NCBI GenBank assembly: GCA_002483445.1
Contig: DLHY01000153.1
Coordinates: 62,001-126,000 of the forward strand
DNA from: Blastocatellia bacterium UBA7656
GTDB taxonomy: Bacteria > Acidobacteriota > Blastocatellia > UBA7656
Direction of reading: 5' to 3'
DNA: 64,000 nucleotides
Below are positions 1-8,553 of the stretch, piece after piece (position 1 is the first letter of the stretch; every line of letters begins with the position of its first letter). The translations under genes were made by a program, and so were the position numbers. The notes beneath the pieces were generated by a model. It was not told where the DNA came from. It searched no databases and saw only the letters and a program-made list of their open reading frames with translations.

Positions 1-63
1 AGAACTTATCTCCTTTCCAGTAGATCAAGGTAAGACTTTTATTCATGTCAGCCTCCCTCATTA

Positions 64-912
64 TCACGACCATCGGATCGGGTTCCCCGTCTCCATTGCT
101 GCTTCGCATATCCTGCGCAGCGGCCCAAGTATGTACTCAAATTCTGATGGATACCTTTGCCGTGTTGTCACATGCAACCGGGCGGGGTATTCAAAATAAA
201 GTCTACCTCTATCGTCCTGCAATCTGCCATCGGGCCAATTCGAAATTCGCAACACCCCGTGGCGACAGTGAATACTCTCTCCTTTTTCCAAGTCGATGAA
301 TTCAACGGCTGGCCTCCTTAGCAGTTTGCGCAAGCCTTTATTGAGCAGGTTCTGCTGGAATTTCATGCTTCGAAACAGTTCTCTGCCCGCCCTCTTACAA
401 ACAAAGAAGCCCGTCTCATCAACTCCCATGTCGATGCCGTCCGCTCCATATTGAAATATCCCGTCATAAGGCGCTATGTACTCGTGCAGTTCCTCTCCTG
501 TATCAGTGTCTACCAGCAGAGTCGTCCAGCCGAGTTGCGCCTGTTCGCTGAAGAATTCTAACTCTTGCAGCATCCTTGTCGCTGCTGCGGCCTCTGTAAG
601 CCCGCCGTTGTTTTCCGGCAGTTCAGCCTTGAGCGCGGGGAAGTGTTCCCACTCGGCGACCGCAAGCGTTTGCTGGAATGAGCGATACCCTGTCCAATTA
701 GAGATATACTCAGAAGCAAGTCTCATCCTCGGATGCTCGCAGGCACTATCGATCCACTGACGGAACAGTTGATAATTATCGGGGCTATCTCCATAAGGCA
801 AGTCCAGGTTTAAGTATCCTTCTTCGTCCAGCTTGACATGCTTGATCAGTGGAAACGGACTGAACCTGCCCTCAGCAAAACATCTGCATATCACACTGGC
901 ATTAAGCCCCAT
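64..912 (-). CDS. Hypothetical protein, 282 aa
   Basis: I do not recognise this protein. It is a soluble-looking, mildly acidic polypeptide without a signal peptide or obvious membrane segment, rich in aromatic residues, ending in NPIRWS followed by TGA. The middle part (about residues 130-190) is a DTDTGEELHEYIAPYDG and GVDETGFFVC stretch that looks like beta strands, so a small globular beta-rich domain is plausible. The start at 912 gives a purine-rich but weak ribosome site (AGAGAG). It lies 67 bases downstream of the coxL stop on the same strand but is probably not part of the CO dehydrogenase function, because it resembles none of the Cox accessory proteins. Reading-frame openness over 282 codons is the main evidence that it is real. 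Confidence 0.6.
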   Translation of the reverse strand: MGLNASVICRCFAEGRFSPFPLIKHVKLDEEGYLNLDLPYGDSPDNYQLFRQWIDSACEHPRMRLASEYISNWTGYRSFQQTLAVAEWEHFPALKAELPENNGGLTEAAAATRMLQELEFFSEQAQLGWTTLLVDTDTGEELHEYIAPYDGIFQYGADGIDMGVDETGFFVCKRAGRELFRSMKFQQNLLNKGLRKLLRRPAVEFIDLEKGESIHCRHGVLRISNWPDGRLQDDRGRLYFEYPARLHVTTRQRYPSEFEYILGPLRRICEAAMETGNPIRWS

Positions 913-979
913 CTGAGTAGCTCTCTATACCCTCATCACCTTCCGTCGGATGCTTAAAGATTGCCAGCCAGCACGCCAT

Positions 980-3343
980 CTACTCGCTCACCCCTGCGTC
1001 TCTCAAAGCCTTCCATACCTTAGGCGGAGTGATGGGTATATCGATATGCCTCACCCCCAGGTGCCAGAGCGCATCCACGACCGCATTGACTATCGCGGCG
1101 GGCGCTCCTACGGTTGCCGACTCTCCCACACCTTTCGCTCCGAGAGGATGATGCGGCGAAGGCGTGCAGGTCTTGTCCGTCTCCCATGCGGGCGTCTCGA
1201 CTGCTGTCGGCAACAGATAATTCATGAAACTCCCTTGAAGGCAGTTGCCGCTCTCATCATACTGAATCTCTTCGTAGAGCGCAGGAGCTAGCCCCATAGT
1301 CAACCCGCCGTGTATCTGCCCTTCGACTATCATCGGGTTGATGATGTTGCCGCAATCGTCTACGGCCATGAAGCGCCGCACCTTCACTTCGCCTGTCCCC
1401 TTATCGATATCGACGACGCAGATGTAACTCCCAAACGGATAAGTGAGGTTGGGCGGATCGTAATAAGAGACGGCTTCGAGTCCCGCTTCCATCCCCTGCG
1501 GGTGATTCGTGTACGCGGCAAGCGCGATCTCCTGAATGGTCTTTGCGCGGTCGGGCGAGCCTTTGACGAAGAACTTGCCCGGTTCCCAATCGAGATCATC
1601 CTCGTGAGCTTCGAGCAGATAAGCCGCAATCTTTTTGGCCTTCTCTCTGATCTTGCGCGCGGCGACCGCACGGGCCGCGCCCGCTACCGGCGTGCTGCGG
1701 CTGGCATAGGTTCCCAATCCGTAAGGCGCAGTGTCGGTGTCGCCTTCTTCTACGGCGATGTCTGCGGCAGGGATGCCAAGCTCTTCGGCTATGATCTGCG
1801 CGTAAGTCGTCTCGTGTCCCTGCCCCTGAGATTTGGTTCCGAATCGCGCTATGACCTTGCCCGTGGGATGGATGCGAATCTCTGCGCTGTCGAACATCTT
1901 GAGTCCCAGTATGTCGAAGTGCTTCGACGGGCCTGCGCCGACTATTTCGGTGAAACTGCTGATGCCGATTCCCATCAACTCTCCGCGCGCGCGACGCTCG
2001 GCCTGTTCTTTTCGCAGATCCGTATAACCGATTCTGTCGATAGCCAGTTTGAGCGCGCCCGCGTAGTTGCCGCTGTCGTACTCCCAGCCGAGAGCCGACT
2101 TGTAGGGAAAACGGTCGGGCGCGATGAAATTCTTCATGCGAAGATCAGCCGGGTCCATTCCGATTTCGTGCGCCATCAGGTCAGCCATCCGCTCTATGGT
2201 ATGCACGGCTTCCGTCACGCGGAACGAGCAGCGATATGCGATGCCTCCCGGCGGCTTGTTGGTATAGACGCCATCGACTTCGACGTGCGCGGCCTTGAGA
2301 TCATAAGAGCCTGTGCAGATGTGAAACAGACCGGCGGGAAACTTGGAAGGATTGGCCGCTGCGTCCGTGTAGCCATGATCGGCTACGGTCTTGATGCGCA
2401 GAGCCGTGAGCGTGCCGTCTTTTTTTCCCGCAAGCTCGGCTGCGATGTGGTAATCGCGCGCGAAGGAATCGGCCTGAAGGTTTTCCATGCGGTCTTCGAT
2501 CCACTTGACCGGCTTGCCTGTCAGCACCGACGCCGCCACCGCGATCACATATCCGGGATAGACCGGCACCTTGCCCCCGAACCCGCCGCCGATGTCAGGC
2601 GAGATGATCTGAATCTTGTGTTCCTGAAGTCCGACATGCCCCGCCACGAGCGCGAACACCGTTCGAATAGCGTGCGGCGCCTGCGTGGTCATCCACACCG
2701 TGAGCTTGCCGTTGATCTTGTCGAAGCTGGCTACGCAGCCGCATGTCTCTATCGATGCGACGTGAATTCTAGGTATGTAAATATCCTGCGTCACCTTCAC
2801 ATCGGCTTCATCGAACGCCTGATCGGTCGCCGATTTGTCGCCCCATTCCCAGTGCCATATATGATTGTCCTTCTTGCCTTCCTTATCTGTTCTGAGAATC
2901 GGCGCATCGGGCAAGAGCGCCTTGAATGGATCGACGACGACGGGCAGAGGATCGTAATCGACCTCGACTGCATCCACTCCGTCGGCTGCCGTGTAGCGAT
3001 CAGTCGCAAGCACTGCTGCGACCTCCTGAGCCTGATACATCACTTTTTCCACCGGCAGCACCATCTGGGTGTCCGACATAAGCGTAGGCATCCAGTGGAG
3101 GTTGTAGGCGGCGAGGTCTTTGCCCGTTATGACTGCAAGCACGCCGGGTGTGGCCAGAGCTTTCGCGGTGTCGATGTTCTTTATAGTCGCATGAGCGAAT
3201 GGGCTGCGGACGATGTCCATGTAAATCATGTCGGGCAGCACTATGTCATCGACATAATTTCCCTTGCCTCGTATGAATCGCGGGTCTTCCTTTCTCTTCA
3301 CAGAATGGCCCATGCCTCCGATTTCTGCTGATGTTTTTGGCAT
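980..3343 (-). CDS. coxL: Form I aerobic carbon monoxide dehydrogenase, large (molybdopterin) subunit CoxL
   Basis: Catalytic subunit that oxidises CO to CO2 at a Mo-Cu site and passes electrons to CoxS. The start is set at ATG 3343 (MPKTSAEIGG), giving 787 residues, because GGGAGGTG lies just upstream and the ATG overlaps the coxS stop as TAATG; a longer 813-residue frame has no such support. Residues 369-375 are AYRCSFR, the signature that separates form I CO dehydrogenase (AYxCSFR, Cys bound to Cu) from form II and other hydroxylases. GGGFGGK (252-258) and KGVGESATVG (Glu741) are the usual molybdopterin and base regions. The gene order M-S-L is also that of form I operons. No coxD/E/F/G accessory genes follow; maturation genes must lie elsewhere. 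Confidence 0.93.
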   Translation of the reverse strand: MPKTSAEIGGMGHSVKRKEDPRFIRGKGNYVDDIVLPDMIYMDIVRSPFAHATIKNIDTAKALATPGVLAVITGKDLAAYNLHWMPTLMSDTQMVLPVEKVMYQAQEVAAVLATDRYTAADGVDAVEVDYDPLPVVVDPFKALLPDAPILRTDKEGKKDNHIWHWEWGDKSATDQAFDEADVKVTQDIYIPRIHVASIETCGCVASFDKINGKLTVWMTTQAPHAIRTVFALVAGHVGLQEHKIQIISPDIGGGFGGKVPVYPGYVIAVAASVLTGKPVKWIEDRMENLQADSFARDYHIAAELAGKKDGTLTALRIKTVADHGYTDAAANPSKFPAGLFHICTGSYDLKAAHVEVDGVYTNKPPGGIAYRCSFRVTEAVHTIERMADLMAHEIGMDPADLRMKNFIAPDRFPYKSALGWEYDSGNYAGALKLAIDRIGYTDLRKEQAERRARGELMGIGISSFTEIVGAGPSKHFDILGLKMFDSAEIRIHPTGKVIARFGTKSQGQGHETTYAQIIAEELGIPAADIAVEEGDTDTAPYGLGTYASRSTPVAGAARAVAARKIREKAKKIAAYLLEAHEDDLDWEPGKFFVKGSPDRAKTIQEIALAAYTNHPQGMEAGLEAVSYYDPPNLTYPFGSYICVVDIDKGTGEVKVRRFMAVDDCGNIINPMIVEGQIHGGLTMGLAPALYEEIQYDESGNCLQGSFMNYLLPTAVETPAWETDKTCTPSPHHPLGAKGVGESATVGAPAAIVNAVVDALWHLGVRHIDIPITPPKVWKALRDAGVSE

Positions 3344-3825
3344 TAGACACCTCCCTCGCGCAGCCGCGCTGCGGCGTACTGATAAGCCTTGACGATGTTG
3401 ACATAGCCGGTGCATCGGCACAGATTGCCCGAAATCGCATGACGAATCTCGTCTTCGGTCGGAGCAGTATTACCATTGAGGAACGCATAACCGGTCATAA
3501 GCATACCGGGTGTGCAATAGCCGCATTGCAATCCATGCTCTTGAAAAAATCCCTCCTGCAAAGGATGCAGCTTGCCGTCACGCTCAAGGCCCTCGACGGT
3601 CAGTATCTCGCGTCCATCGACCTGCGCTGCAAACATGGTGCAGGACTTCACCGCGCGACCATCGATGACGACCGTGCAGGCCCCGCAGTGGCTCGTGTCG
3701 CATCCTATGTGCGTGCCTGTGAGTCGAAGCGATTCGCGGAGGAAATGAACGAGGAGCAGTCTCGGCTCGACTTCCGCTCGATGCTCGACTCCGTTGACCC
3801 TTACGTTGATCTCGATTTTTGCCAT
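3343..3825 (-). CDS. coxS: Carbon monoxide dehydrogenase small [2Fe-2S] subunit CoxS
   Basis: Iron-sulfur subunit that carries electrons from the molybdenum site of CoxL to the FAD of CoxM. At 160 residues it has the family length. The plant-ferredoxin-like cluster is bound by Cys42, 47, 50 and 62 (GCDTSHCGACTV) and the second cluster by Cys101, 104 (CGYCTPGM), 136 and 138 (NLCRCTGY), all eight present. The start lies 3 bases after the coxM stop and the stop overlaps the coxL start, so M, S and L must be one translationally coupled transcript. The sequence alone would fit any xanthine-dehydrogenase-family small subunit; the CO specificity comes from the coxL neighbour. Confidence 0.93.
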   Translation of the reverse strand: MAKIEINVRVNGVEHRAEVEPRLLLVHFLRESLRLTGTHIGCDTSHCGACTVVIDGRAVKSCTMFAAQVDGREILTVEGLERDGKLHPLQEGFFQEHGLQCGYCTPGMLMTGYAFLNGNTAPTEDEIRHAISGNLCRCTGYVNIVKAYQYAAARLREGGV

Positions 3826-3828
3826 CGC

Positions 3829-4704
3829 CTAAGCTCCTCCCTTCGCGCGATCAATCGCCTGTTTGAGGGCGCGCGCCGTCAGCACCCGAACGAGGTCGCG
3901 TTTATAGTCAGCCGATCCTCTTATGTCATCCATGGGCTGAGACTCGGCTGCGGCGATCTCGGACGCCTGTTTGATCGCGGCTGCGTCTAACGGTTTGCCT
4001 TTGAGAAAGTCTTCGACCTTTGCGGCCTTCAAAGGGATGAAGCTGACATTGGTCAATCCGACGCCCGCTCGCTGGCAGACGCCCGCTTCATCCAGAGTGA
4101 TCTGAACGGCGACGCCCGCCGTCGCGTAGTCGCCGACTTTTCTTTCCATCTTGAGATACGCCCCGCCGCTTCGAGGGGGCGGAGTTGGAACCCTTATTTC
4201 CTTGAGTATCTCGTCGGGCTGAAGGGCGGTTGAAAACAATCCGGTGAAGAAATCTCTTATCGATATCTCACGTTCGCCGCGCGGGGATATGGCGACAATC
4301 GTGGCTTCGAGCGCCAGCATCGTGGCCGGGTGATCGTTGGCCGGATCGCCATGGGCCAGGTTGCCGCACACGGTGGCCTGGTTTCGCACCAGAGGGTCGG
4401 CTATGACCTTCGTGGTGTCGGCCAGCAATCGATAGCCCGATCCTACCAGAGGAGAAATTTCCAGATCGCTCTCGCGGACGAGCGCGCCGATCCTCAAAGA
4501 GCCATTCGCTTCACTGACATAGTTGAGATCAGGTATGCGGTTGATGTCGACGATGTAGGGCGGAGAGGCGAGCCTCAGTTTCATCATCGGGATAAGGCTC
4601 TGGCCGCCGGAGAGAATCTTTGCATCCGGGCCTAGTTGCTGGAGCAGCGACACTGCTTCATTGAGCGCGCGAGGCGCGAAGTATTCAAAGCCGCGCGGTA
4701 TCAT
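3829..4704 (-). CDS. coxM: Carbon monoxide dehydrogenase medium (FAD) subunit CoxM
   Basis: Flavoprotein subunit that receives electrons from CoxS and delivers them to the respiratory chain at the inner face of the membrane. The start is placed at ATG 4704 (MIPRGFEYF), 291 residues, because GGAGGTC stands about 9 bases upstream; an alternative start at 4731 adds nine residues without a ribosome site. FAD-binding motifs are SGGQSL at 32-37 and TVCGN at 111-115 with the following HGDPANDHPA, as in the vanillyl-alcohol-oxidase-type FAD fold; the C-terminal CoxM domain (about 175-285) is complete. First gene of the coxMSL operon. A 282-base gap separates it from the upstream iorB-like gene, so it may have its own promoter, but I could not pick one with confidence. 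Confidence 0.92.
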   Translation of the reverse strand: MIPRGFEYFAPRALNEAVSLLQQLGPDAKILSGGQSLIPMMKLRLASPPYIVDINRIPDLNYVSEANGSLRIGALVRESDLEISPLVGSGYRLLADTTKVIADPLVRNQATVCGNLAHGDPANDHPATMLALEATIVAISPRGEREISIRDFFTGLFSTALQPDEILKEIRVPTPPPRSGGAYLKMERKVGDYATAGVAVQITLDEAGVCQRAGVGLTNVSFIPLKAAKVEDFLKGKPLDAAAIKQASEIAAAESQPMDDIRGSADYKRDLVRVLTARALKQAIDRAKGGA

Positions 4705-4927
4705 AGGGGGCTTGACCTCCTGGCGACACACTCAATCCTGGGGTTTGCGTGCTGATACCAGACGAGGATCGCCGATTATTTTGTATTAGCAATCTTCGGA
4801 TTGGAAAAAGAGCGACTATAAGCCCTGCCCGCTAAGAATCGACATTACGATCCAGCCCCTGCTCCCGACGAAGCCTAGCATACTCATTGTCACAGCAACC
4901 GTCAATCTCGAATGAAAACAGAGAGAA

Positions 4928-4987
4928 GGTGACAGGGAACAGGTGACAGGTTACAGGGGGAAATCTCCGGGCCTGTCCCCTGTTCCC
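4928..4987. repeat. Degenerate short-unit repeat array with inverted arm
   Basis: Units close to GGTGACAGGGAACA run through 4928-4960 and the opposite strand version CCTGTCCCCTGTTCCC follows at 4972-4987, so the transcript could fold into a hairpin. It sits directly downstream of the iorB-like stop codon and upstream of coxM, so it could act as a transcript end for iorB. It belongs to the class of intergenic arrays seen many times in this window. Confidence 0.6.
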
Positions 4988-7140
4988 TACCTGCTGCTTA
5001 CTGATCCGTTCGGAACCATCGGAAGCGAGCGCAATCTTATGCCCGTCGCATCGAAGATCGCGCTTCCGACAGCGGGGGCGAGCGCGACTATAGGAGTTTC
5101 GCCCGCGCCCGACGAAGGCAAATCCTTTCGATCAACCAGCACAGTTTCAATGGCGGGAGTGTCGCTGAAGCGAGGCACGCGATAGCGCGAAAGCCTCGGA
5201 TTGAGTATCTTCCCATTTTCAAAATCGATGGCTTCGAAGAGCGCGCCGCCCAATCCCATCACTATCGAGCCTTCGATCTGATTCTTCAGCCCGTCGGGAT
5301 TGACTACCGCGCCGCACTCAAACGCTGCCGTGACTCGAACGACTTTCACTCTGCCACTTGATACCGCGACTTCGGCGCACATCGCGACATAACTTCCCTT
5401 TTCCATACCGCCCGCGATTCCGAACCCGCGACCCTGAGACGATTTTCGCTTCGCCCATCCGAACGTTTCAGCGGCGGCAGCCAACACCGCGCGCAGTCGC
5501 GCGTCCTTGAGATTGCGATATCGAAATTCGAGCGGGTCGAGGCCGAGAGCGCGACTGAGTTCATCTATGTGCATCTCTCGCGCGAAGTGATTCGCGGTAG
5601 CGGCAAGGGCGCGATACGAACCCTGCCGAAGAGGCGAATCCGAGGCGTGAAACTCGATCTTCTGATTGGTTATATCGTAAAGCGGGCGGATGGCCGACGC
5701 GCCTGCGTTGTAGTTGTGAAACTCCCACGCGGTTATCATCCCGTCTCGCGAAACGCCGCTCGCGATATCGATAACGCCTGCGGGGCGAAAGTATGCCCAC
5801 GTGAATTCTTCCTCGCGAGTCCACACCAGTTTGACAGGTTTTCCCGCAGCGCGAGCCAGACGCGCCGCTTCGATTGCCGTCTCTCCCGTGTGCTTGCCTC
5901 CATAGCCTGATCCTGTGTCGGGGACGATGACGCGCACCTGCGAATCAGGAATCCGAAACGCCTGCGCTATTTCTGAACGCACGCCGAAAGGCCGCTGCGT
6001 TGCTGTCCAGACCGTTAGCTTGTCGCCTTGCCAATGGGCAAGAGCGGCGCGCGGCTCAAGCGGGACGTGAGCGATATAGTTAATGGTGTAGGAAGCCTCA
6101 AGTTTTTTATCGGCAGCGGCGAGTCCTTCTTCAAGGTTTCCTTTTTTGAAAGGTTCGGCGGGCCGTCGTCCTTCCATCGACTTTGCCGGATGTTTTTTGA
6201 GGTAATCGAAAATCTCTTTTCGAGACGGCTGCGGCGTGAGTTTCCACTCGGCTCGAATAAGCGCGAGCGCGCGCTCTGCTGTATGCGGAGCCGTGGCCGC
6301 GACGCCTATGAAATCGCCGTCGCGCACGACAGTCACGCCCGAAGCGGACTGAGCTTCTTTGACATCGCACGTGGCGAGCGTCGCGCCCAGGGCGGGAGGC
6401 CGCAGCACTTTTCCGTAAAGCATCCCTTCGAGCTTGAGGTCGGAAGTATATTTGTGTTTGCCCGTGACGAAAGCGCGCCCATCGACTTTCGGCGCAGACC
6501 GGCCCGCGACCGTCCAGCGATCAGCGGGTGTAGTCGCCACATTAGTGGCGATAGCTTTCGTTATCATCTGATCGCCGATCAGATGGCCGAAAGTCAATGA
6601 GCGATTTGCTGCCGTGTGAATGATTTTTCCATCGGCGACCGTGAAAGAAGCGCGGTCTGCCTTCATCGCCTCGACGGCGAGATCGATTAGAAACTCTCGC
6701 GCTGCGGCTGAGGCTTTGCGGAGTTGCTCAGACATCACGGGCGTGGTGAGGCTGCCGAATGTTCCCACGTCGAACGGCGTCAGGTCGGTATCGCCCATGA
6801 CCAGTTGTATATTCGACATCGGCGTTCGGAGTTCGTCGGAGACGGCCTGCGCGAGTGAAGTGCGAATGTTCTGGCCGAACTCCACTTTGCCTGTGTAGAC
6901 GGTAACAGTGTTGTCTTTCGCTATGCGCAGCCACGCGCTTATTTCCTGCGGCGCTTGCGGGCGACCCGCGCGACCGCCGCCCGATTCCTGCGCGATGGAG
7001 TCTTTGATTATGAGCGCGATGACCAGCCCGCCGCCGAGCGATTTGAAAAACTCGCGCCGATCCATTTCGAAGAGGTATCGCGGCGCGGCGAACAGTTCAT
7101 AACGTTCAGGTTCGAAGATCGCGTCGTTCATCTCTTTCAT
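4987..7140 (-). CDS. Molybdopterin-binding oxidoreductase, isoquinoline 1-oxidoreductase beta-subunit type (IorB-like)
   Basis: Large subunit of a second molybdenum hydroxylase; the substrate cannot be read from sequence. The start at 7140 (717 residues) is chosen because the ATG overlaps the stop of the small-subunit gene as ATGA and has GGAGG upstream. Domain order is the IorB type: a molybdopterin-binding part first (from about residue 62, with VEFGQN and DTDLTPFDVGTFGS), then the hammerhead domain and the rest (GSGYGGK about 420; GSYRALAATANHFA). Residues 27-33 are DRREFFK followed by a hydrophobic stretch to about 46, a twin-arginine export signal, so the enzyme should work outside the cytoplasm. 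It pairs with the 2Fe-2S gene only; no FAD subunit or cytochrome c follows, so the electron acceptor is unknown. Confidence 0.85.
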   Translation of the reverse strand: MKEMNDAIFEPERYELFAAPRYLFEMDRREFFKSLGGGLVIALIIKDSIAQESGGGRAGRPQAPQEISAWLRIAKDNTVTVYTGKVEFGQNIRTSLAQAVSDELRTPMSNIQLVMGDTDLTPFDVGTFGSLTTPVMSEQLRKASAAAREFLIDLAVEAMKADRASFTVADGKIIHTAANRSLTFGHLIGDQMITKAIATNVATTPADRWTVAGRSAPKVDGRAFVTGKHKYTSDLKLEGMLYGKVLRPPALGATLATCDVKEAQSASGVTVVRDGDFIGVAATAPHTAERALALIRAEWKLTPQPSRKEIFDYLKKHPAKSMEGRRPAEPFKKGNLEEGLAAADKKLEASYTINYIAHVPLEPRAALAHWQGDKLTVWTATQRPFGVRSEIAQAFRIPDSQVRVIVPDTGSGYGGKHTGETAIEAARLARAAGKPVKLVWTREEEFTWAYFRPAGVIDIASGVSRDGMITAWEFHNYNAGASAIRPLYDITNQKIEFHASDSPLRQGSYRALAATANHFAREMHIDELSRALGLDPLEFRYRNLKDARLRAVLAAAAETFGWAKRKSSQGRGFGIAGGMEKGSYVAMCAEVAVSSGRVKVVRVTAAFECGAVVNPDGLKNQIEGSIVMGLGGALFEAIDFENGKILNPRLSRYRVPRFSDTPAIETVLVDRKDLPSSGAGETPIVALAPAVGSAIFDATGIRLRSLPMVPNGSVSSR

Positions 7141-7607
7141 TTCCTCGCCTCCTTTATGGCTCTGGCAGCCTTTTCCAGGGCGGCGACGATTCGCAGATAG
7201 TCGCCGCAGCGACAGACATTGCCTTCCATCTGTCGGAGAATTTCTTCTCTCGGAGGGTTGGGATTTTTTCTCAGCAAAGAGATGCCCGACATTATCATTC
7301 CCGAAGTGCAGTAGCCGCATTGAAGAGCTTCCGTTTCGAGAAAAGCTTCCTGAAGCGGATGCAGGCGACCCGATTTTTCGAGCCCTTCGATGGTGGTGAT
7401 TTTCTTTCCCAGCGCGGCGCGGACGGGAGTGATGCACGAGCGAGCGGATTTTTCATCGATCAATACCGTGCAGGCTCCGCATTGACCTTCGCCGCAACCG
7501 TATTTGCTTCCCGTGAGGTCCAGGTCATCGCGCAGCAGGCTGAGAAGACTGCGGTCGAGGTCGGTCTCGACCGCAACTGTTTTCCCGTTGATATCGAGTT
7601 GTGGCAT
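7137..7607 (-). CDS. [2Fe-2S] subunit of IorAB-type molybdenum hydroxylase
   Basis: Electron-transfer partner of the adjacent large subunit. All eight cluster cysteines are present: Cys38, 43, 46 and 58 (YGCGEGQCGACTV) and Cys97, 100, 132 and 134 (CGYCTSGM, VCRCGDY). The start at ATG 7607 (MPQLDINGK, 156 residues) is preferred over GTG 7616, since GGAGGTG overlaps that GTG and stands at the right distance from the ATG. It carries no signal peptide; in Tat-exported enzymes of this type the small subunit can travel with the folded large subunit. It overlaps the downstream gene by four bases. It is clearly a paralogue of coxS in this window but lacks its CDTSHC loop. Confidence 0.87.
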   Translation of the reverse strand: MPQLDINGKTVAVETDLDRSLLSLLRDDLDLTGSKYGCGEGQCGACTVLIDEKSARSCITPVRAALGKKITTIEGLEKSGRLHPLQEAFLETEALQCGYCTSGMIMSGISLLRKNPNPPREEILRQMEGNVCRCGDYLRIVAALEKAARAIKEARK

Positions 7608-7702
7608 ACCCGACACCTCCCATACAAAAATCTGAGGCCAGCCGTTTTTGTGCGCGCCTGTGCCGGTAAATACTAAGTCAACACGCGCTCAGTTACCACC
7701 CG

Positions 7703-8158
7703 TCATGGATTGCGTTTGGGAGGACTCTGCCAGAGTATGTTCACGATCATCCATTTGCCGTTGTATTTCGCCAAGTGCATGTAATCGATTCCCCATGCGG
7801 CGACGAGTTTTACGGAAGCGGTCTGATCCAGAACATCGAAGACGGTGATTTCCTTAGGCGCGTCTTTGGGAAGCTTGCCGCTCTTGTTCCAGTTCTTCGC
7901 GACTTCGATAAGCTCCTGAAAAGTCATCGGCGAAGATGAATACTGGCTTTCGCCGCGTTTTAGGTAATAGCCGCGCTTTGCGAGATCGGGATGAACGCTT
8001 CTTTCTATGCGCGACGGATCGACATTGTAGATGGCCTCGACATAATCGAGCGCGGCCTGACGGACGGCTTCTTTTTCATCCATTGATTGCGCTGGTTGAG
8101 AATCCCCGGCAAAGAGCGTAAGCAGGAGCGCGCAGGTCAGAACAAAATTTTTTTTCAT
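7703..8158 (-). CDS. Secreted NTF2-like / putative lumazine-binding family protein
   Basis: A 151-residue protein with a signal peptide (MKKNFVLTCALLLTLFAG then cleavage near AQS, residue 24). The mature part (AVRQAALDYVEAIYN..., DPSRIERSVHPDLAKRGY..., ending in GKWMIVNILWQ) matches the layout of the small cone-shaped NTF2-like domains annotated as putative lumazine-binding proteins, which are usually of unknown function. No catalytic residues can be assigned. Transcribed on its own, 95 bases upstream of the iorA-like start and on the same strand, with a palindromic repeat element directly in front of its start codon. Confidence 0.7.
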   Translation of the reverse strand: MKKNFVLTCALLLTLFAGDSQPAQSMDEKEAVRQAALDYVEAIYNVDPSRIERSVHPDLAKRGYYLKRGESQYSSSPMTFQELIEVAKNWNKSGKLPKDAPKEITVFDVLDQTASVKLVAAWGIDYMHLAKYNGKWMIVNILWQSPPKRNP

Positions 8159-8164
8159 TTCATA

Positions 8165-8362
8165 CCTCTCCGGAAAATGTACAGTAGGCTGCCAGCCTGC
8201 TGGTTCTCCACTTTTCGTACTTTCAGGGCGTCAACAGGCTGGCAGCCTGTTGTACGTCACGGACTCCTCGGAAAGTGTACAGCGGGCTGCCAGCCTGCTG
8301 GTTCTCCACTTTTCGTACTTTCAGGGCGAGAGCAGTCTGCCAGCTTGCCCTGCGTCAACGAC
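8165..8362. repeat. Tandem pair of a palindromic interspersed repeat (about 98 bp unit)
   Basis: Two copies, about 8165-8262 and 8263-8362, run nearly identical through GTACAGTAGGCTGCCAGCC, a GGTTCTCCACTTTTCGTACT segment and a second palindrome (ACAGGCTGGCAGCCTGTTGT in copy one). Each unit therefore contains two GC-rich palindromes about 50 bases apart. A diverged third copy lies at 26721-26880. Both loci sit immediately upstream of minus-strand genes for secreted proteins. Confidence 0.8.
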
Positions 8363-8553
8363 TCGCGTTGAGATTCTATCACGCATTATTTTTCATTCGC
8401 GGCGAGCAGAAAGGAATGAAAACTGAGTGAGTGGTCAAATAGCTTGATGAACGGTCGAAATTTCGAGTCGGGCGCGTGCTGACAATGTGAAGTTTGCAGA
8501 GTATATTCATTGATCGGCTTTCGAGCCGCGAGATATCGCTTCAGAGGAAATTC

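Noticed and set aside
1310..3331. A 673-codon open frame on the plus strand opposite coxL
   Set aside because: It is the antisense of a well-supported coxL; composition bias in this high-GC gene keeps the opposite frame open. It shows no family motif, no ribosome site and no signal.
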